64,000 nucleotides of DNA from Platynereis dumerilii (taxonomy: Eukaryota; Annelida; Polychaeta; Phyllodocida; Nereididae): NCBI GenBank assembly GCA_026936325.1, contig JAPTHN010000004.1:13276439-13340438 (forward strand), written 5' to 3'. Positions within the stretch are counted from its first letter, which is position 1, and each line of letters opens with the position of its first letter. The notes beneath the pieces were generated by a model that saw only the letters and a program-made list of their open reading frames with translations, ran no database searches and was not told where the DNA came from. Shown here piece by piece: positions 1-11,889 of the stretch. A program made the translations under genes and the position numbers.

Positions 1-40
1 TACAAACAAGTTTTTTCATTACATAGTAGTGAGTGGTATG

Positions 41-306
41 CAAGGGTGCCGAAACAGGGGAGGCCGGGGGGGGGGGCAATTGCCCCTCCTGCTCTTGGCC
101 AGGAGGGGCAGGGGGGGAAAGGTTGCCCTTTTGATCTTCGAAGAAAAAACATTATAAGGTCTTAATTTACGGTAAATTCAGGCAAAAATTTATAAGTATA
201 AATTCAAAATTAGTATTGCCGCTACATAAAATTTTGTCACGCGAATTAGATTTGCCCTTTCTCGACAAACCGCGCCTGCCGCCCTCGTTTCCTTCCGGCA
301 CCCCTG
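41..306. mobile_element. hAT-type MITE, family 1, copy 1
   Basis: The terminal inverted repeats are CAAGGGTGCCG on the left and CCGGCACCCCTG on the right. The element is flanked by a perfect 8-bp duplication, GTGGTATG, at 33-40 and 307-314. An 8-bp duplication and CAGGGGTG-like ends are typical of hAT transposons. It has no coding capacity. It contains a G-tract hairpin near its left end. The same family recurs at 2139-2410. Confidence 0.85.
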
Positions 307-446
307 GTGGTATGACTAATTCGCTGTCATGGTCTTGTATAATTGCAAATATAGACATAACCTTGACTGTTGTATACAAATCAACAAAAATAGCATCGTA
401 AAAAATTGTGAAATAATATCATTATATTGTGACCTCACAAGGAGCA

Positions 447-635
447 CACTCTAAAAAATTTCAGACAAAATTGGTTTTTTAGAACCAAAATGGTTTTTTG
501 AAAAACCAAATTTCAATGCAAAAAACCAACTTGGATTTTTTTAAAAATCCATCTTGGTTTTGCATTGAAATTTTGTTTTTCAAAAAACCATTTTGAATCT
601 AAAAAACCAATTTTGTCCCGACATTTTTTAGAGTG
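447..635. mobile_element. Palindromic fold-back MITE, copy 1
   Basis: The element is an almost complete palindrome. The left arm starts CACTCTAAAAAATTTCAGAC and the right arm ends with the inverse, ...TTTTTTAGAGTG. The arms meet near 540. A second, shorter copy lies at 12403-12528 inside a LINE. It is non-coding. Confidence 0.75.
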
Positions 636-1700
636 CATAATTATTTTCTGTACAATTGATGCAATCATAGATCTATGCGTTTCTTCTCTGACTGCCTTTA
701 TACAAAATGTTTGGTTGTTGACAGTTGTTCAATGAAGCATGGATATTAAATTACAAAATATTGTGCATGGTATATTCAAGCTAAGAACAATAATAGAAAA
801 CAACTGCTTTATGTTACATTTTATTCACGATAGCAAGCACATTTATTGTTCATATCCAAGAATGTCAGTAGGCATATAATTATGTAAATAAACGGATTCC
901 TCTGCATGATAATTATCGGCAGCAGATCCAAAGGGGGTTTTGAGGGATTAAAACCCCCACCCTTGGGCCAGTAGATTTTAATGTGTAAAAAGAAATTTAA
1001 AATCCCGATATTTTTGGTACATTTTCATTTGTAAACCCCCCTTCCGACATTTTCTAGATCCGCCCCTTATTATCATCTCTTAATCAGTCAAAAATAAATC
1101 AGATTAATATTCATAAGAATGTAGCCTTTTTCCAGAATTTAAAAGGCAATCAATATATTTTTTTCGAAAACAGTAAATATTACGAACAATGTATATTTGA
1201 CAGTTACATTTTTCATGTAAGAAAACGTGTGCTGTAATAACGTAACTCGACATGTGATACGTATACAAAGAATTAATGTCATTGCAAATGAGATAACGCT
1301 TGAATTTTAATTTTTTCTTCAACTCAAGAGTGTTTTTATTTAAAGACAATGAATTTATTTAACTTTATCCCTGATTGGGAGTATTGCGAAAGACTCCCTC
1401 AATTACATTTATTTATATTTGGTAATAATAAAGAGCCATATTACAATTGATTGCATTTTTGTTGTTATTTCTGTCCCGCTGGAAAATTACATCATAATCA
1501 TTTGACTTGATTTTAAAGTTATCACAATTTTTCACATCTATAAAAAGGGCCCATTGTCACAGGGGTAGGATGTCACAATTTTTGTTGTACAAGACTGGAG
1601 AGTTCCACTGGTTTCACATGATAGGGTCACTATTATGGGTAACACTTTGACGCTTTCAGGTGCAAACACATCAAGGTAAAATATTATTATTTAGCACTGG
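636..1700. other. Gene-free stretch with one short repeat
   Basis: No gene is visible. Positions of about 915-1066 hold a short repeat that begins with a GCAGATCCA-like end and finishes TAGATCCGCCCC. A relative lies at about 22470-22626, so this is probably another small MITE family. The rest is unremarkable AT-rich DNA. Confidence 0.5.
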
Positions 1701-1704
1701 GATG

Positions 1705-2035
1705 CCGTACAGGGACAGCCTGGCATGACTTCGGGTCTGGTGGCAAAATAAGTTAATGAGCCCCAGTTACATTCCTTTTGGGGTTATTCAAAAAGAGCAA
1801 ACTTCTATGGCATATTATCTCTAATTTTTTATTGGGTTGGGGCCATGGGTCCCCTATGTGAAAGGGCCCAGTGCTATTCCATTACTTCAGTTGCTTTAAC
1901 ATAATACTAAACATGTTGACAAAAATGTGTGTTTTGGTCTTTTTTTATTTATTTTTTTTTTGACACCTTGCATTGGCCTGTCTGAGTGCATGGGCCTTTG
2001 GCAGCTGCAGCTCTGCCACATAGGCTAGGGATGCA
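1705..2035. mobile_element. Degenerate hAT-type MITE, family 2
   Basis: The stretch shares the landmarks GGTGGCAAAATAAGTTAATG and GGCAGCTGCAGCTCTGCCACA with the better preserved elements at 4363-4668 and 34495-34969. The ends are eroded, so the borders are approximate. Confidence 0.5.
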
Positions 2036-2138
2036 TCCCACCAGAAATCCAAAATTCTTGTTACAGTAAAGAAATGTACGAGTACTTACATTCAGCTACA
2101 ATTGGGCATCAATGACCTCACAACAGGCCATATCCATT

Positions 2139-2410
2139 CAGGGGTGCCGGAAGGAATAACGGGCGGCAGGGGCAGTCAGACAAAAAAGGGCAAATCATAT
2201 TCGCGCCAATTTCGCGTGACAAAATTTCAATAGAGAGTCAATAATAATTTTGAATATACACTCACTAATTTTGCCTAAAATTTATAAAATAAGGCCTAAT
2301 AATATTGTTTTCTTCAAGATCTAAAGGGCACCCCTTGCCCCCCCTGCCCCCCTTGGACAAGGGCAGGAGGGGCAATTGCCCCCCCTGCCCCCCCTGTTCC
2401 GGCACCCCTG
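2139..2410. mobile_element. hAT-type MITE, family 1, copy 2
   Basis: The ends are CAGGGGTGCCGGAA and TTCCGGCACCCCTG. A perfect 8-bp target duplication, TATCCATT, lies at 2131-2138 and 2411-2418. It is the same family as 41-306, with the internal C- and G-tracts in the opposite orientation. It is non-coding. Confidence 0.9.
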
Positions 2411-2794
2411 TATCCATTGCATTGAATTACAGGAAATCGTGTTGAAGTAGACTTTTGGACATTGATAATCAAACAATTTGCTACTTGACGTAAGGTAGAA
2501 AGCCACTCATTTATGACTGATACCCATTCAGTTCTGTGTGTATCAGGTAACTGTGAATAAAAACATTCCTATCAGTTTTTCCACTTTATGCAAACCAAAA
2601 TAAACTGATGAGTCTCTCTTGTTATCCCCTGTAAATCGTCAAGTGAACTTGTTTCACAGTTTGATCAGTAATTATGTAGACATTGGTTCATAAATACTTT
2701 CACTGAACAGACCCACATTTGACAATCTCAGAACGCATTTTGTGAATGTCTTGAATATATAAAAATGTGCTGACCCTTGATTTAAAAAAATTAT

Positions 2795-2808
2795 AGACAG
2801 ATAGATAA

Positions 2809-2841
<33 letters not shown>

Positions 2842-2868
2842 CAGATAAATAGACAGATAGGTAGATGG
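2795..2868. repeat. GATA microsatellite
   Basis: About 18 units of a GATA/GACA tetranucleotide with a few substitutions. Confidence 0.95.
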
Positions 2869-4091
2869 ATTGAATCTATGTATAAAACGGCTTGTTGTGA
2901 TAGCATCATGAACAGGTATTGTTATGTACTTATAAACTGAATCAATATGCTTTCAAAAATATGCGATCTGGACTTGTCAAATGTGGGCCAGTTAATTCAC
3001 TTTTATATAAGATAGGAGTTGTGGCCAGAATGATATGATTCACAGTTGATTTCCAGCATTTCCCAGTTTCTGTTTGTTTTTGACATGTTTCATGGTCAGC
3101 TCTCTCTCGCTCTCATTTACTGGTTGTTATCTTTCATGGATGAATAAATCTCATTTGACATGTACCACACGTCATCTGTGCACCATACATCACGATTATA
3201 AAACAGTTTTTCTCAATTATTCGAGTCAAACTAATTTCTAAGCACCAAAACTCAGCAGGATCATTCCCTAACAAACTGCCCTCCGATTGATAGGTTCATA
3301 AGCAAATTTTATTGATTCGGCCGCCTACAATAACCAAAATACAATTTCACCAAAATCCAACCTTCACAACTTGGCACAAGTCAACTTCAACATTAATTCC
3401 TGTAAACTGCCAATTAGTCATACTCATAGAGTATCTTGTGACCTCACTGATGAGTGCTGTTGATAAGTAGGTGAATTGTTATGACCTCACAAGAAACATT
3501 TCAGTCCAATTTTGTAGGCACTTGATGTTTGTCTTCTGTAAAGTAGTACTTTCAAAGATTTACCACAGAAGATAAGTTGACTACAATAATGAATATACAA
3601 TAATGAATAGGGTGGCCTGAAAAAAAACTTTCTTTGGAATTTCGATATGCCAGTGGTATAGCTAGTTGGTTATGGTAAAAACATGAAAATTGGTGCTAAA
3701 TAAATTTTGTGACATGCTATTTGTGACACGGTTCAAGGTCTAAATTACATTTGGGTGTCGTAGGGGCTAAAAATAAAACATTATATTTTGCAATCAAAGT
3801 GCATGGGATATATGTGGTAAGCTATTTTATTTTGTCATTTTTTACACTTGATACAGACAATCATAGCTAGTATAAGTCCTATTGCATAATAAGGAATATT
3901 TCTGTGTAATATAAACTTTCTGCCTTTAAAATAAGTGCCAAAATAATGACATTAATATTGACCATTCCGTGAGAGGTGAGAAAATCACAACAAAATTGTC
4001 ACCCTATCCTGCAACACTTTTTGATATGTTACCTCAAAATAATTGCCATATTCAACATAATGTGGATATCATACAATAGGTAGGAAACTTA
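2869..4091. other. No gene seen
   Basis: AT-rich intergenic DNA. I see no exon-like reading frame with splice signals and no element with clear termini. Confidence 0.5.
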
Positions 4092-4204
4092 TACCCTATC
4101 AGCATGCCTCGGCGGTCCAACGTCGGCCCGGAGCTGGTCCGTCGCTGCTGACATCGGACAGACGCTGGGCCTACGTTGGACTGCCGAGGCATGCTGACAG
4201 GGTA
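4092..4204. mobile_element. 113-bp hairpin MITE
   Basis: The left arm begins TACCCTATCAGCATGCCTCG. The right arm is its inverse with few mismatches and ends CATGCTGACAGGGTA. The arms are about 40 bp each, giving a near-perfect hairpin that is more GC-rich than its surroundings. The superfamily is unclear because no target duplication can be assigned. Confidence 0.7.
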
Positions 4205-4362
4205 GGGAGCCTAAAGAAAAAAAATTTGGTAAAAAAACAATTATTATCCGATGTATGAAGCATAAAACATCAAGGTATGATTTTTTTTGTCACCCAAAAT
4301 CGGCGATTTTTGCCTGTTTTTTATCCTATTTTAGTGAATAGTACCAAGAAAGTATATATACA

Positions 4363-4668
4363 CAGGGGCGGACTGGCGGCATTACAGGACCCTTGGCAAA
4401 ATAAGTCAATGGGCCCCCAATATTTCATATTTTCTGCTTTACTCCATTAATGCCAAGGTGGAGGGGCCCTTTCATACATACATTGTAGGGTTATTTCTCA
4501 TTGGGGCCCTAATCTAAAAGTTTGATTGTATCACGGTCACAAACTCAGTCAAAAAGAGAGAAATTTTAGCTATTAATTTAATTTTTAATTTTTGACACTT
4601 TGCATGGGGCCCCTCGAATGCTTGGGCCCGTGGCAGCTGCCACTCTGCCACATGGGCCAGTCCGCCCC
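4363..4668. mobile_element. hAT-type MITE, family 2
   Basis: The left end is CAGGGGCGGACTGG and the right end is CCAGTCCGCCCC. Inside it carries GGGGCCC-type tracts. It is related to the elements at 1705-2035 and 34495-34969. I see no clear target duplication. It is non-coding. Confidence 0.7.
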
Positions 4669-5799
4669 AATCATCAGCAAATAGTTTCAGATGTTCAATT
4701 GAAAATTCTACACAAGCTTTGGCGTGATTCTTCTGCAATAGAGGCACTATGATGGCAATGCATCACCTCGGCCCACTGTGACATACTGTACCGGTCATTA
4801 CCTCCTGCTGGCAGAGTTGCAAACTGCTTTCAGAGCTTTCGCTCTATCATTGTTGGTTAGTCTGGGATGTTCCAAAATGATTTTCAAACTGATGGACACC
4901 TGTGTGCGTGAGATTATAGTGGCACTGCCGATCGGCATGGTCCAGTTGTAATTTGTCCTTTGTTTATTTGAAATACAATGGCATCAGTTCTTGACATTTT
5001 TATCCCTAGATCATTACATAGGGTCTGAGTATCAAGACCATACTAGTACCAGTCAAAATTCCTGTCTTTAGCGTCTTGGAATATTTTTACTTGTCATTGT
5101 CATAATTAAAATGGTAAGATTACCAAAAAATTATAGGAGATGTAATTAAAGGCATTAAAAACTAAATGCAATTTGGGAAAACATGTAAAATAAGTTTGGA
5201 TTGAAATAAATTTCGGTTACTTTACGATAGTTTTCCAAGTGTTACTTGTGTAAAAGTCAGGCCCAATAAACCCTTTGCAAGCGAAGGGGTCAAATACTTA
5301 TTTCCAAAGACTGTTGGGATTATTATGCATACATATTACATAATGCTTTTTTCACTTAATTTTTGTTTGTGCATTACCTGCCTTCTAATGTTGGACCAGA
5401 TCTACCTGAGAAATTTCAGAGTTTTAGAGCAAGCGCAAGTGGCCAAAACAGAACATACAGTACAACCCAAAATAAAGTACGATTACTCCAGCAGGAAGGA
5501 AGAATCAGCCGCTACTTTACCCTTTCACACCTTTTGACTACCCCTGAATCACTTCCTACTTTTACCTACTTGAAACTACCTTTTAAAATTACATTAAAAT
5601 CACATTCAAGCAACACCAATTTAAACTAAATCACCCCCATTTCGTTTGATTTACCTGATATTTTGCACCTTTGCTAATTGCAGTTACATTGGTAGCTGTC
5701 TAAATTGAGTTATTAATTTGGGCTAAGGTTGTTGTAAGGAGTCAAAGGGAGTTGTAAGGAGAATTGGGGTGGAGAGGAGAAAAGAGGGTGAAATAGGTA
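4669..5799. other. No gene seen
   Basis: Short chance reading frames only. The sequence is AT-rich, without recognised termini or splice-bounded exons. Confidence 0.5.
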
Positions 5800-6730
5800 C
5801 CGTAATATGGGGTGAATTGGGACAGAATTGAGGGTTTTTCTGTCATAGCATGGTCACAAATCATCTTATAAATCGAAATATGGTGCCTATTTATGTCCGA
5901 ACTTGAGGTCCAACTATTCCTAGGAGCATTAAAAGATACCTTTCATTTTCAATGATTTATTCATGAAAAACCACTGTCCCAATTCACCCCTTTGTTTGGG
6001 GTGAATCGGGACAGTCCCCTATTTCTATGAAATAATACTTCCTGCCATGTTTAGGTGATTGCTACTTGTGAATGAACATTATAAAACATATTTGACATGC
6101 AAAAAAAAAAATGGAGAAAAATCTTAACTCAATTTCATGTAAAATTTGCATATTTTCAAAAATATGATAAAGGACACAAAGGTATTAAAAAATGTGGTTT
6201 TCTGTTAATTACACTATTTGTAGGTAATTCTGAACTAAATCCAATCTCTATGATGACCAGTTAAATAATATTCTTTAAAAATTCATGCTAGGACATTAAA
6301 ATGAAAATTGGTAGGGTTATTTTTGTTGACTCCAGAAATTTGTCATTGCCCTGGATCTGAACCTATGACCAAACATACACAATCTCACATCTAGTCAAGT
6401 ATTCTGGTCCCTTAATATGCCGAAACTAGGTTAATAAAGATTCCTGCAAGAATAGTGTCTCTAACATCTGTGCTTTTTGTGTTATAGGCAAAGTTTTGAC
6501 CAGCTGCTGAGAAGTCAGTTTCTGCAGGGCCAGATTTAAAGTGCTGCAGCTCTTCACTGCCTGCAGTTAGAATTATAAAACCCGATCACAAGTTACACAA
6601 CTATGTATGCCAGAAGTGTGCAAAACATTATGGACCTGGGTTAAACAGAAGTAGCTGTAATATAAGAAATGTAACACATTCCTATTCTGTCCCGATTCAC
6701 CCCAGTGTCCCGATTCACCCCATATTACGG
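5800..6730. mobile_element. Tc1/mariner-type MITE
   Basis: The inverted ends are CCGTAATATGGGGTGAAT and ATTCACCCCATATTACGG, flanked by TA on both sides (5798-5799 and 6731-6732). A TA duplication is the mark of Tc1/mariner elements. The terminal motif GGGGTGAATCGGGACAG is repeated internally near 5970-6015 and 6690-6715, which suggests subterminal transposase-binding repeats. No transposase frame is present in the 931 bp. Confidence 0.8.
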
Positions 6731-6825
6731 TAAACAGAGGACTTCTGACAGAAAATTTTCTTACTTTATTTTGGGTTGTACTGTATGGTAGAGGGTTAAA
6801 TACTTATTTTCCTCACTGTAACTGA

Positions 6826-7665
6826 ACTGGAGCCAATTGGTACATTTGTATAGAATCATTCAGCCTTCTAACATTATGTTTGTAACTACTGATGCTCATT
6901 TAATTAAACCAGAGCCAATTGGTACATTTGTATAGAATAGTTCCGCCTTATAACATTATGATTGAAATTCCTGATGCTCATCTAATTATTATCGTTTTCA
7001 TAGCTACATGTTATTCAAGTTTGCAATTTGCTTCATTCCAAAACTGTGATGTCAGAGATTAAGTTGAATAATTCTATTTATTACAAGCACAGATTTCAGT
7101 AAACTGACAAAGTGCAGTGACACATGGATTATGTATGTTTCACTGTGCACTGTAACTGAACCAAACAGACTACTTAGCCTGAAAGGAGCAATTACTGTAA
7201 AAAATGTTGTTTGAAATTGTGATGACTGGTGGCCTGTGAAAAACAGTAACACATTTTGTTTGGAAAACAATTAATGAGGTGCAACACTCAGCTTAGACAT
7301 GCATTGTTTGTCGTGGTTGTACATAAATAGTAACATTGCCTGACAGTTTTAAATTCCTTTGTCATGAACTGTGATGTCAGACTCTGAACTGATATGTCAC
7401 AGATTGAAGATTAGACCAATCACATCGACAGATACCCGATGATGTCATGGTTTAACTGCAAAACGAAGTTTTCAAAAAAACACATAGCTATGAAAACGAT
7501 AATAAACTGGAGTGGATAAGCATTTTTGTACAGAATCAATCAGCTTTCTTACCTTATGATTGTAACTCCGGATGCTCATCTAGTTAAACTGGAGCCCATT
7601 AGTGCATTTGTATAGAATTGTTCTGCCTCTTAATATCTTGATTGTAGCTCCTGATCAATACTCAT
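6826..7665. repeat. Tandem array of ~75-80 bp units, split by a MITE
   Basis: Four units share GGAGCCAATTGGTACATTTG, TATAGAAT and GATGCTCATCTAATT. Two lie before and two after an inserted element (6987-7504). The array therefore predates the insertion. Confidence 0.7.
6987..7504. mobile_element. Small DNA element inside the tandem array
   Basis: The inverted ends are TATTATCGTTTTCATAGCTA and TAGCTATGAAAACGATAATA. The flanking tandem units join cleanly once the element is left out. It is non-coding. The superfamily is not settled; a TA-type target is possible. Confidence 0.65.
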
Positions 7666-8746
7666 CTATTTACTGCGATTCCATATTTTTGCAGCTGATG
7701 TCTTATTCTGCAATTTTTTTTTTGACTGACTAATTATTTGTGTGCAAAGGTTGAAAGACACACATGAAACAACATTTAATGTTAAACTCATACATATTAT
7801 AATAATGTATAATAAATATGTATATACGCATTAAATGTTCGTTATCCAGAACTGAAATGTAATACATGCAAGCAAAAATCTCAAATATGATAGTTGCGCA
7901 GCCGAATTTTGCAAAGTTGAATCTCATAAATTAGTTTCTGTTTTCATTTCTTGTGTTTAACCCAAACTATGCAATATTTTCATAATATTTCAAAATATAA
8001 ATACCACAAGTTACCATTTTGCTCTATTAGAATTGGCACAAGTTAGGCCCTTTTCGCTTAGTTGTCTAAAAGGTTTTCAAAATTTATATATAAGTGTATT
8101 TTAAATAAGAATGATAAAGTGAGAATTACTAGTAAATTATGTTAAAAAATCCTATGTCTGTTTCTAATCGAAATTACAATAATACTAAGTTTCAAAGAAT
8201 AGAGAAGTTGTACCTGACCATATCGTGAATTTTAAAGAAGTTATTGATGTTCGTGATGGTTCTCTCAGTTGTGAGACGTTGAGTTTTGATGATACTCAGG
8301 ATATCTTTTATGACCTGTGTGTCACCTAGTCATTGTAGTTATCTTTATTTTATTTTATTTTTTAAATCCTCTTATTTCTGTTTTAGTTGTTTTTAATTGT
8401 CATTGTTTCTTCCTTTTGACATTTTGAGAATAACATGTCTTTTGCCTGCACTTCTTCAAAACTTTCAGAGCCAAAATTTCTACATTTTCCCATTGACATT
8501 TCACTACTTTCCAAAGCTCCTGTGTCTTACTGAACTTGTGTCCCCTTAGATTAACATCAAAAGTCAATGGGGAAAGCAATTTCATACAAAGATAATAGTA
8601 CTATTGATTGAATGACATGAAATGAAACTTTGTTGTTGTGCATTGAAACAATATGAAATTCTACCGAGGTCCTTTTTTTTTGCCCAGCAGTGTACACTGT
8701 ATTAATTTTTATTGATGCCTTTAAAAATAGCATTTTTCTTATTTTT
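7666..8746. other. No gene seen
   Basis: AT-rich DNA without supported features. Confidence 0.45.
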
Positions 8747-8940
8747 TTCAGGGGGGAGGGTTGGTCTAGTGCTAGTGTGCTGGACTGCCAATCGCTGGGT
8801 CCAGGGTTCGAATCCAGCTCTTGCCAGGTCACCTTGGCCTATGTTGGATGGCTGTTTCAATCATCCTTCGCCTCATTGCCATGTCCTAATTAGCCTACCA
8901 AGTGCATAAATACAGGACGTTAAGCCCCAAACATCCATCT
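8747..8940 (+). mobile_element. tRNA-derived SINE, family B
   Basis: A tRNA-like head has an A-box-like GGTCTAGTGCTAG and a B-box-like GGGTTCGAATCC. It is followed by a body ending CAAGTGCATAAATACAGGAC, and a short tail. A partial second copy of the body is at 15378-15470. The tRNA fold is incomplete, so this is a SINE and not a tRNA gene. Confidence 0.7.
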
Positions 8941-9539
8941 TTTTTTTTTTCAAGGAGAAAACTAAATTGATTTAATAAAATATGATTTTTTGTTAATATA
9001 TAGATGAAAACAATCTAACTAAATTCCATTTTTCAAGATCGATGGAAGTGCCAAATGGGCAAACATACCTGGATTACAAATAATCTTATTTTTATGTATT
9101 AAAAACTGTCACTTAATGCAAAAAAGACGTGCTCCTGAGCCATTCCGCATAATTATGGAATTCATGTTCCTGGTCTTGGAAACCCTGCTCCCGCTTGACA
9201 CAGCATTGGTGCAGAAATTCTCACAAAATGAAACTTTGGGGAATTGCCGTCTTTTTATTATTTGATTAGATTTGTGTATAGCCTGCTGAATATGAGAGAA
9301 GGGATTTGTTCAATGTTATGAGCTCAGGGTTCTGTTAATGATTGTAATGCCTGTGGCCATAGCATTCTCTAATTTTGGTGATGCACTTTTTTTTCCAAGC
9401 ACCACTGTCATACCTCTTATAGCATGGTGCACAAGCAGACTAAGAGGCATCTTCCTTCGCAAATTGATCCCATTTATGAAGTGCCATGATTTACATTGCA
9501 ATTGTCTTGCTTGAGCTGCTCTACCATATTACAAACGAA
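8941..9539. other. No gene seen
   Basis: Nothing supported beyond short chance frames. Confidence 0.4.
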
Positions 9540-9880
9540 TGCAACAGAGTCAAATTGTAGAGTCACATTATAACATTATAGTGTCATATAAAAATCACAA
9601 AGCAAATGAAATAACCATCACAGAGCAGTCACATTATAGTCATAATAATATAATGAGTCACATACCAGAGTCACATAACAGATCCACATTATAGAGTCAC
9701 ATCACAGAGTAACATTATCAGATTCAGATAGCAGAGTCACGTACTGACACGTAGCAGAGTCACGTAGCAGAGTCACATAACACATTAACAGATTCACATT
9801 ATAGAGTCACATAACAGAGTAACATCATCAGATTCAGATAGCAGAGTCACATAGCAGAGTCACATAGCAAGGTGAAATTG
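9540..9880. repeat. Degenerate ~12-15 bp minisatellite
   Basis: Many imperfect units of AGAGTCACATAACAG, with variants GATTCAGATAGCAG and GATTCACATTATAG. The same motif resumes at about 10540-10690 beyond an inserted LINE end and low-complexity DNA. Confidence 0.8.
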
Positions 9881-9882
9881 CA

Positions 9883-10030
9883 GACAGACAGACAGACAGA
9901 CAGAATTATTTTATTAGACCAAATTAATTACATATTAGTACAAAACATTTTACAACAACTTCAAGTACGGGCCAGGAGACTTGCACTTAGGCATTGGCCG
10001 CTGGCGTGCATGCCACCTGAATTTTAAATC
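9883..10030 (-). mobile_element. LINE 3' end with (TCTG)n tail
   Basis: Read on the minus strand, the sequence ends with AATAAAATAATTCTG followed by tandem TCTG. Many non-LTR retrotransposons carry a simple-repeat tail of this type. No reverse transcriptase coding remains here. It sits in the middle of the GAGTCACATA minisatellite. Confidence 0.5.
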
Positions 10031-10179
10031 TAAATTTCTGTAAATGAATTTAATTTTTTAAATGGCTGCTATTATGAAGAGACAATCAATTCATTATCTA
10101 AAAAATTGGATACTCACTCTATCATGAGTATATGAAAAATCAATGGGAGTACAAACAATAGAATAGATTTATATCATAA

Positions 10180-10320
10180 CTATGAAAAAAAAAAAAAAAA
10201 AAATTGGAAAATTATTTAAAGTAAAAAAAAAATAATAATAATAATACAAATAAAAATAAATAAAGGAAAAAAGATTATAATAGTATAAGAAAAAAATTAT
10301 AAATAGATAATAATAACAAT
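10180..10320. repeat. A-rich low-complexity DNA
   Basis: Runs of A, AAT and AATA repeats. Confidence 0.8.
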
Positions 10321-10539
10321 AATAATTGATATCAAACAAAATGGTAGAAAGTTGATGAGCTACTACTGATAGAAAGTTGATGAGCTACTACTTGCAGATT
10401 CACAAAACAGAGAGCTAGTCAGACAGCTAGACAGTCAGACAGACAGACGGTCTGAGACAAGAAATGTATTTGCAACAAAGAGACAGATATACAGGATAAA
10501 GATATTACAAACTTTGCAAAATAATGCAATAATTATGAC

Positions 10540-10690
10540 TCTTGGAGAGTCACATAACTAATTACAGAATCACCAAGCAGAGTCACATTACATATTCACA
10601 AAAAACAGATTCCCAAACAGAATCATAAAACAGAGTCATAAATAATTCACATAGCAGGGTCACATTTATAGTAGAATTGAGAATTGCATG
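10540..10690. repeat. Minisatellite continuation
   Basis: Degenerate units of CAGAGTCACATA, as at 9540-9880. Confidence 0.65.
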
Positions 10691-10696
10691 GCAATG

Positions 10697-10830
10697 AGTC
10701 ACATGACTAATCACTCAACAAATGCACAAAGTCACACGACTTATATCACTCAACAAAAGCACAATAATATATGACTATTCACTCAACAAATGCACAATAT
10801 CACATGACTTATATCACTCAACAAGAGTGA
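10697..10830. repeat. ~38-bp tandem repeat
   Basis: Three to four units share ACTCAACAAATGCACAA and CACATGACTTATATC. The array is unrelated to any gene. Confidence 0.75.
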
Positions 10831-11063
10831 ATGATGTTTCAAGAAGCCTGTGTCTCAATCACAGATTGGACCCTGCAATTTACCAATTTGAATTTAATTT
10901 TTGTTTCTTGTCTTGCATTATATTGTCCTGAACAGCCAAATGGTATTGCTTTAATTTCTTGCTGCTTAATTTAACATAATAAAAAAAATCTTATCTTGCT
11001 TTATGTTGAACAGCCAAATGTGATAAACTGATTTCTGCATCTGTAATTATTATGTCTGCATGT

Positions 11064-11302
11064 CTATGGTTCGAGGGTCCATACATAGCATTCTTTAATG
11101 TCTTTATGGTTGATGCCTTGTGTTTTTGCTGTTTCTCCGTGCCTGAAGAATTGGCATCCATCAGTCCTCAGGCATAGATCGATACAATTCATGAAGACCA
11201 TCTGACCCAGGTCGCTTTTCTTGTAATTAGGAGAGAGGATTAATTCTTGCTTCTCAAAAGTACCGGCCAATCCTTCTTTGTCCATCAGCCTCAACACTTG
11301 TG
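11064..11302 (-). CDS. Orphan terminal exon with PAN/apple-like cysteines
   Basis: This is a single coding exon on the minus strand. It follows a good acceptor (TGGTATTTCAG) and runs open with two leading bases plus 78 codons to TAG. The protein piece has the pattern FMNCIDLC, DGCQFF and KECYVW. The spacing of two close cysteines, a third in DGC and a fourth near the end resembles the core of PAN/apple domains, which bind protein or carbohydrate in secreted proteins. That match is inference from spacing alone. I see no upstream exon within the next 600 bp, where a LINE begins. It may be the last exon of a gene whose other exons lie at a distance, or a stranded duplicate. Composition and frame look coding. 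Confidence 0.4.
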
Positions 11303-11889
11303 CTGAAATACCACAAGTAAATAGGTGCAATAGTTTAGCCAATCCGAAATATCAACAGTAACTTCATTCACCAATTGATTAATGTGAAAATCCCCCTCTG
11401 TTGGAATGAACTGCCGGAATTTCTAAAGCTTACCATTACTTCCTCTGTATTATCGATAATTGTTATGTTTGCCTAAACTCCTAAAAAAAGAAAGACCCTC
11501 TCCTCTCCACTCATGATCATAATCATTCACCCTCCTCAGCAAAAGTCTCCCCCTGTCCACAGTCCAACAACTCATCACCCTGATTTTCATACAATTTAAT
11601 TCAATCATCATTAAAGGAGCACAGCTACAGACAACAGTCTTTTATGCTTTCCTTATGGCTAGGATATTGTAGCTTTTTCTTCTCTTTTCTTTTACCCACA
11701 AATTGCTACCAATTTGTACAGAATTGTGAATTAACATGAAACATGGTAAATATATATGCCATGAACTCAACAGATACAAATACAAATACAAATTCTCAAA
11801 TACGTTTGAGATTTTAGCACATACAGACTCCATGTCAATTTTTGCAGAAAATATCGGAAATCATCCCTCAAAGAATTATCCCAATAATA
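11303..11889. other. No further exon seen
   Basis: I looked for upstream exons of the PAN-like terminal exon and found none that I can support. Confidence 0.4.

Noticed and set aside
9540-9880. Regularly spaced short repeats reminiscent of an array with spacers
   Set aside because: It is a degenerate minisatellite in a eukaryotic genome without uniform spacers, not CRISPR.
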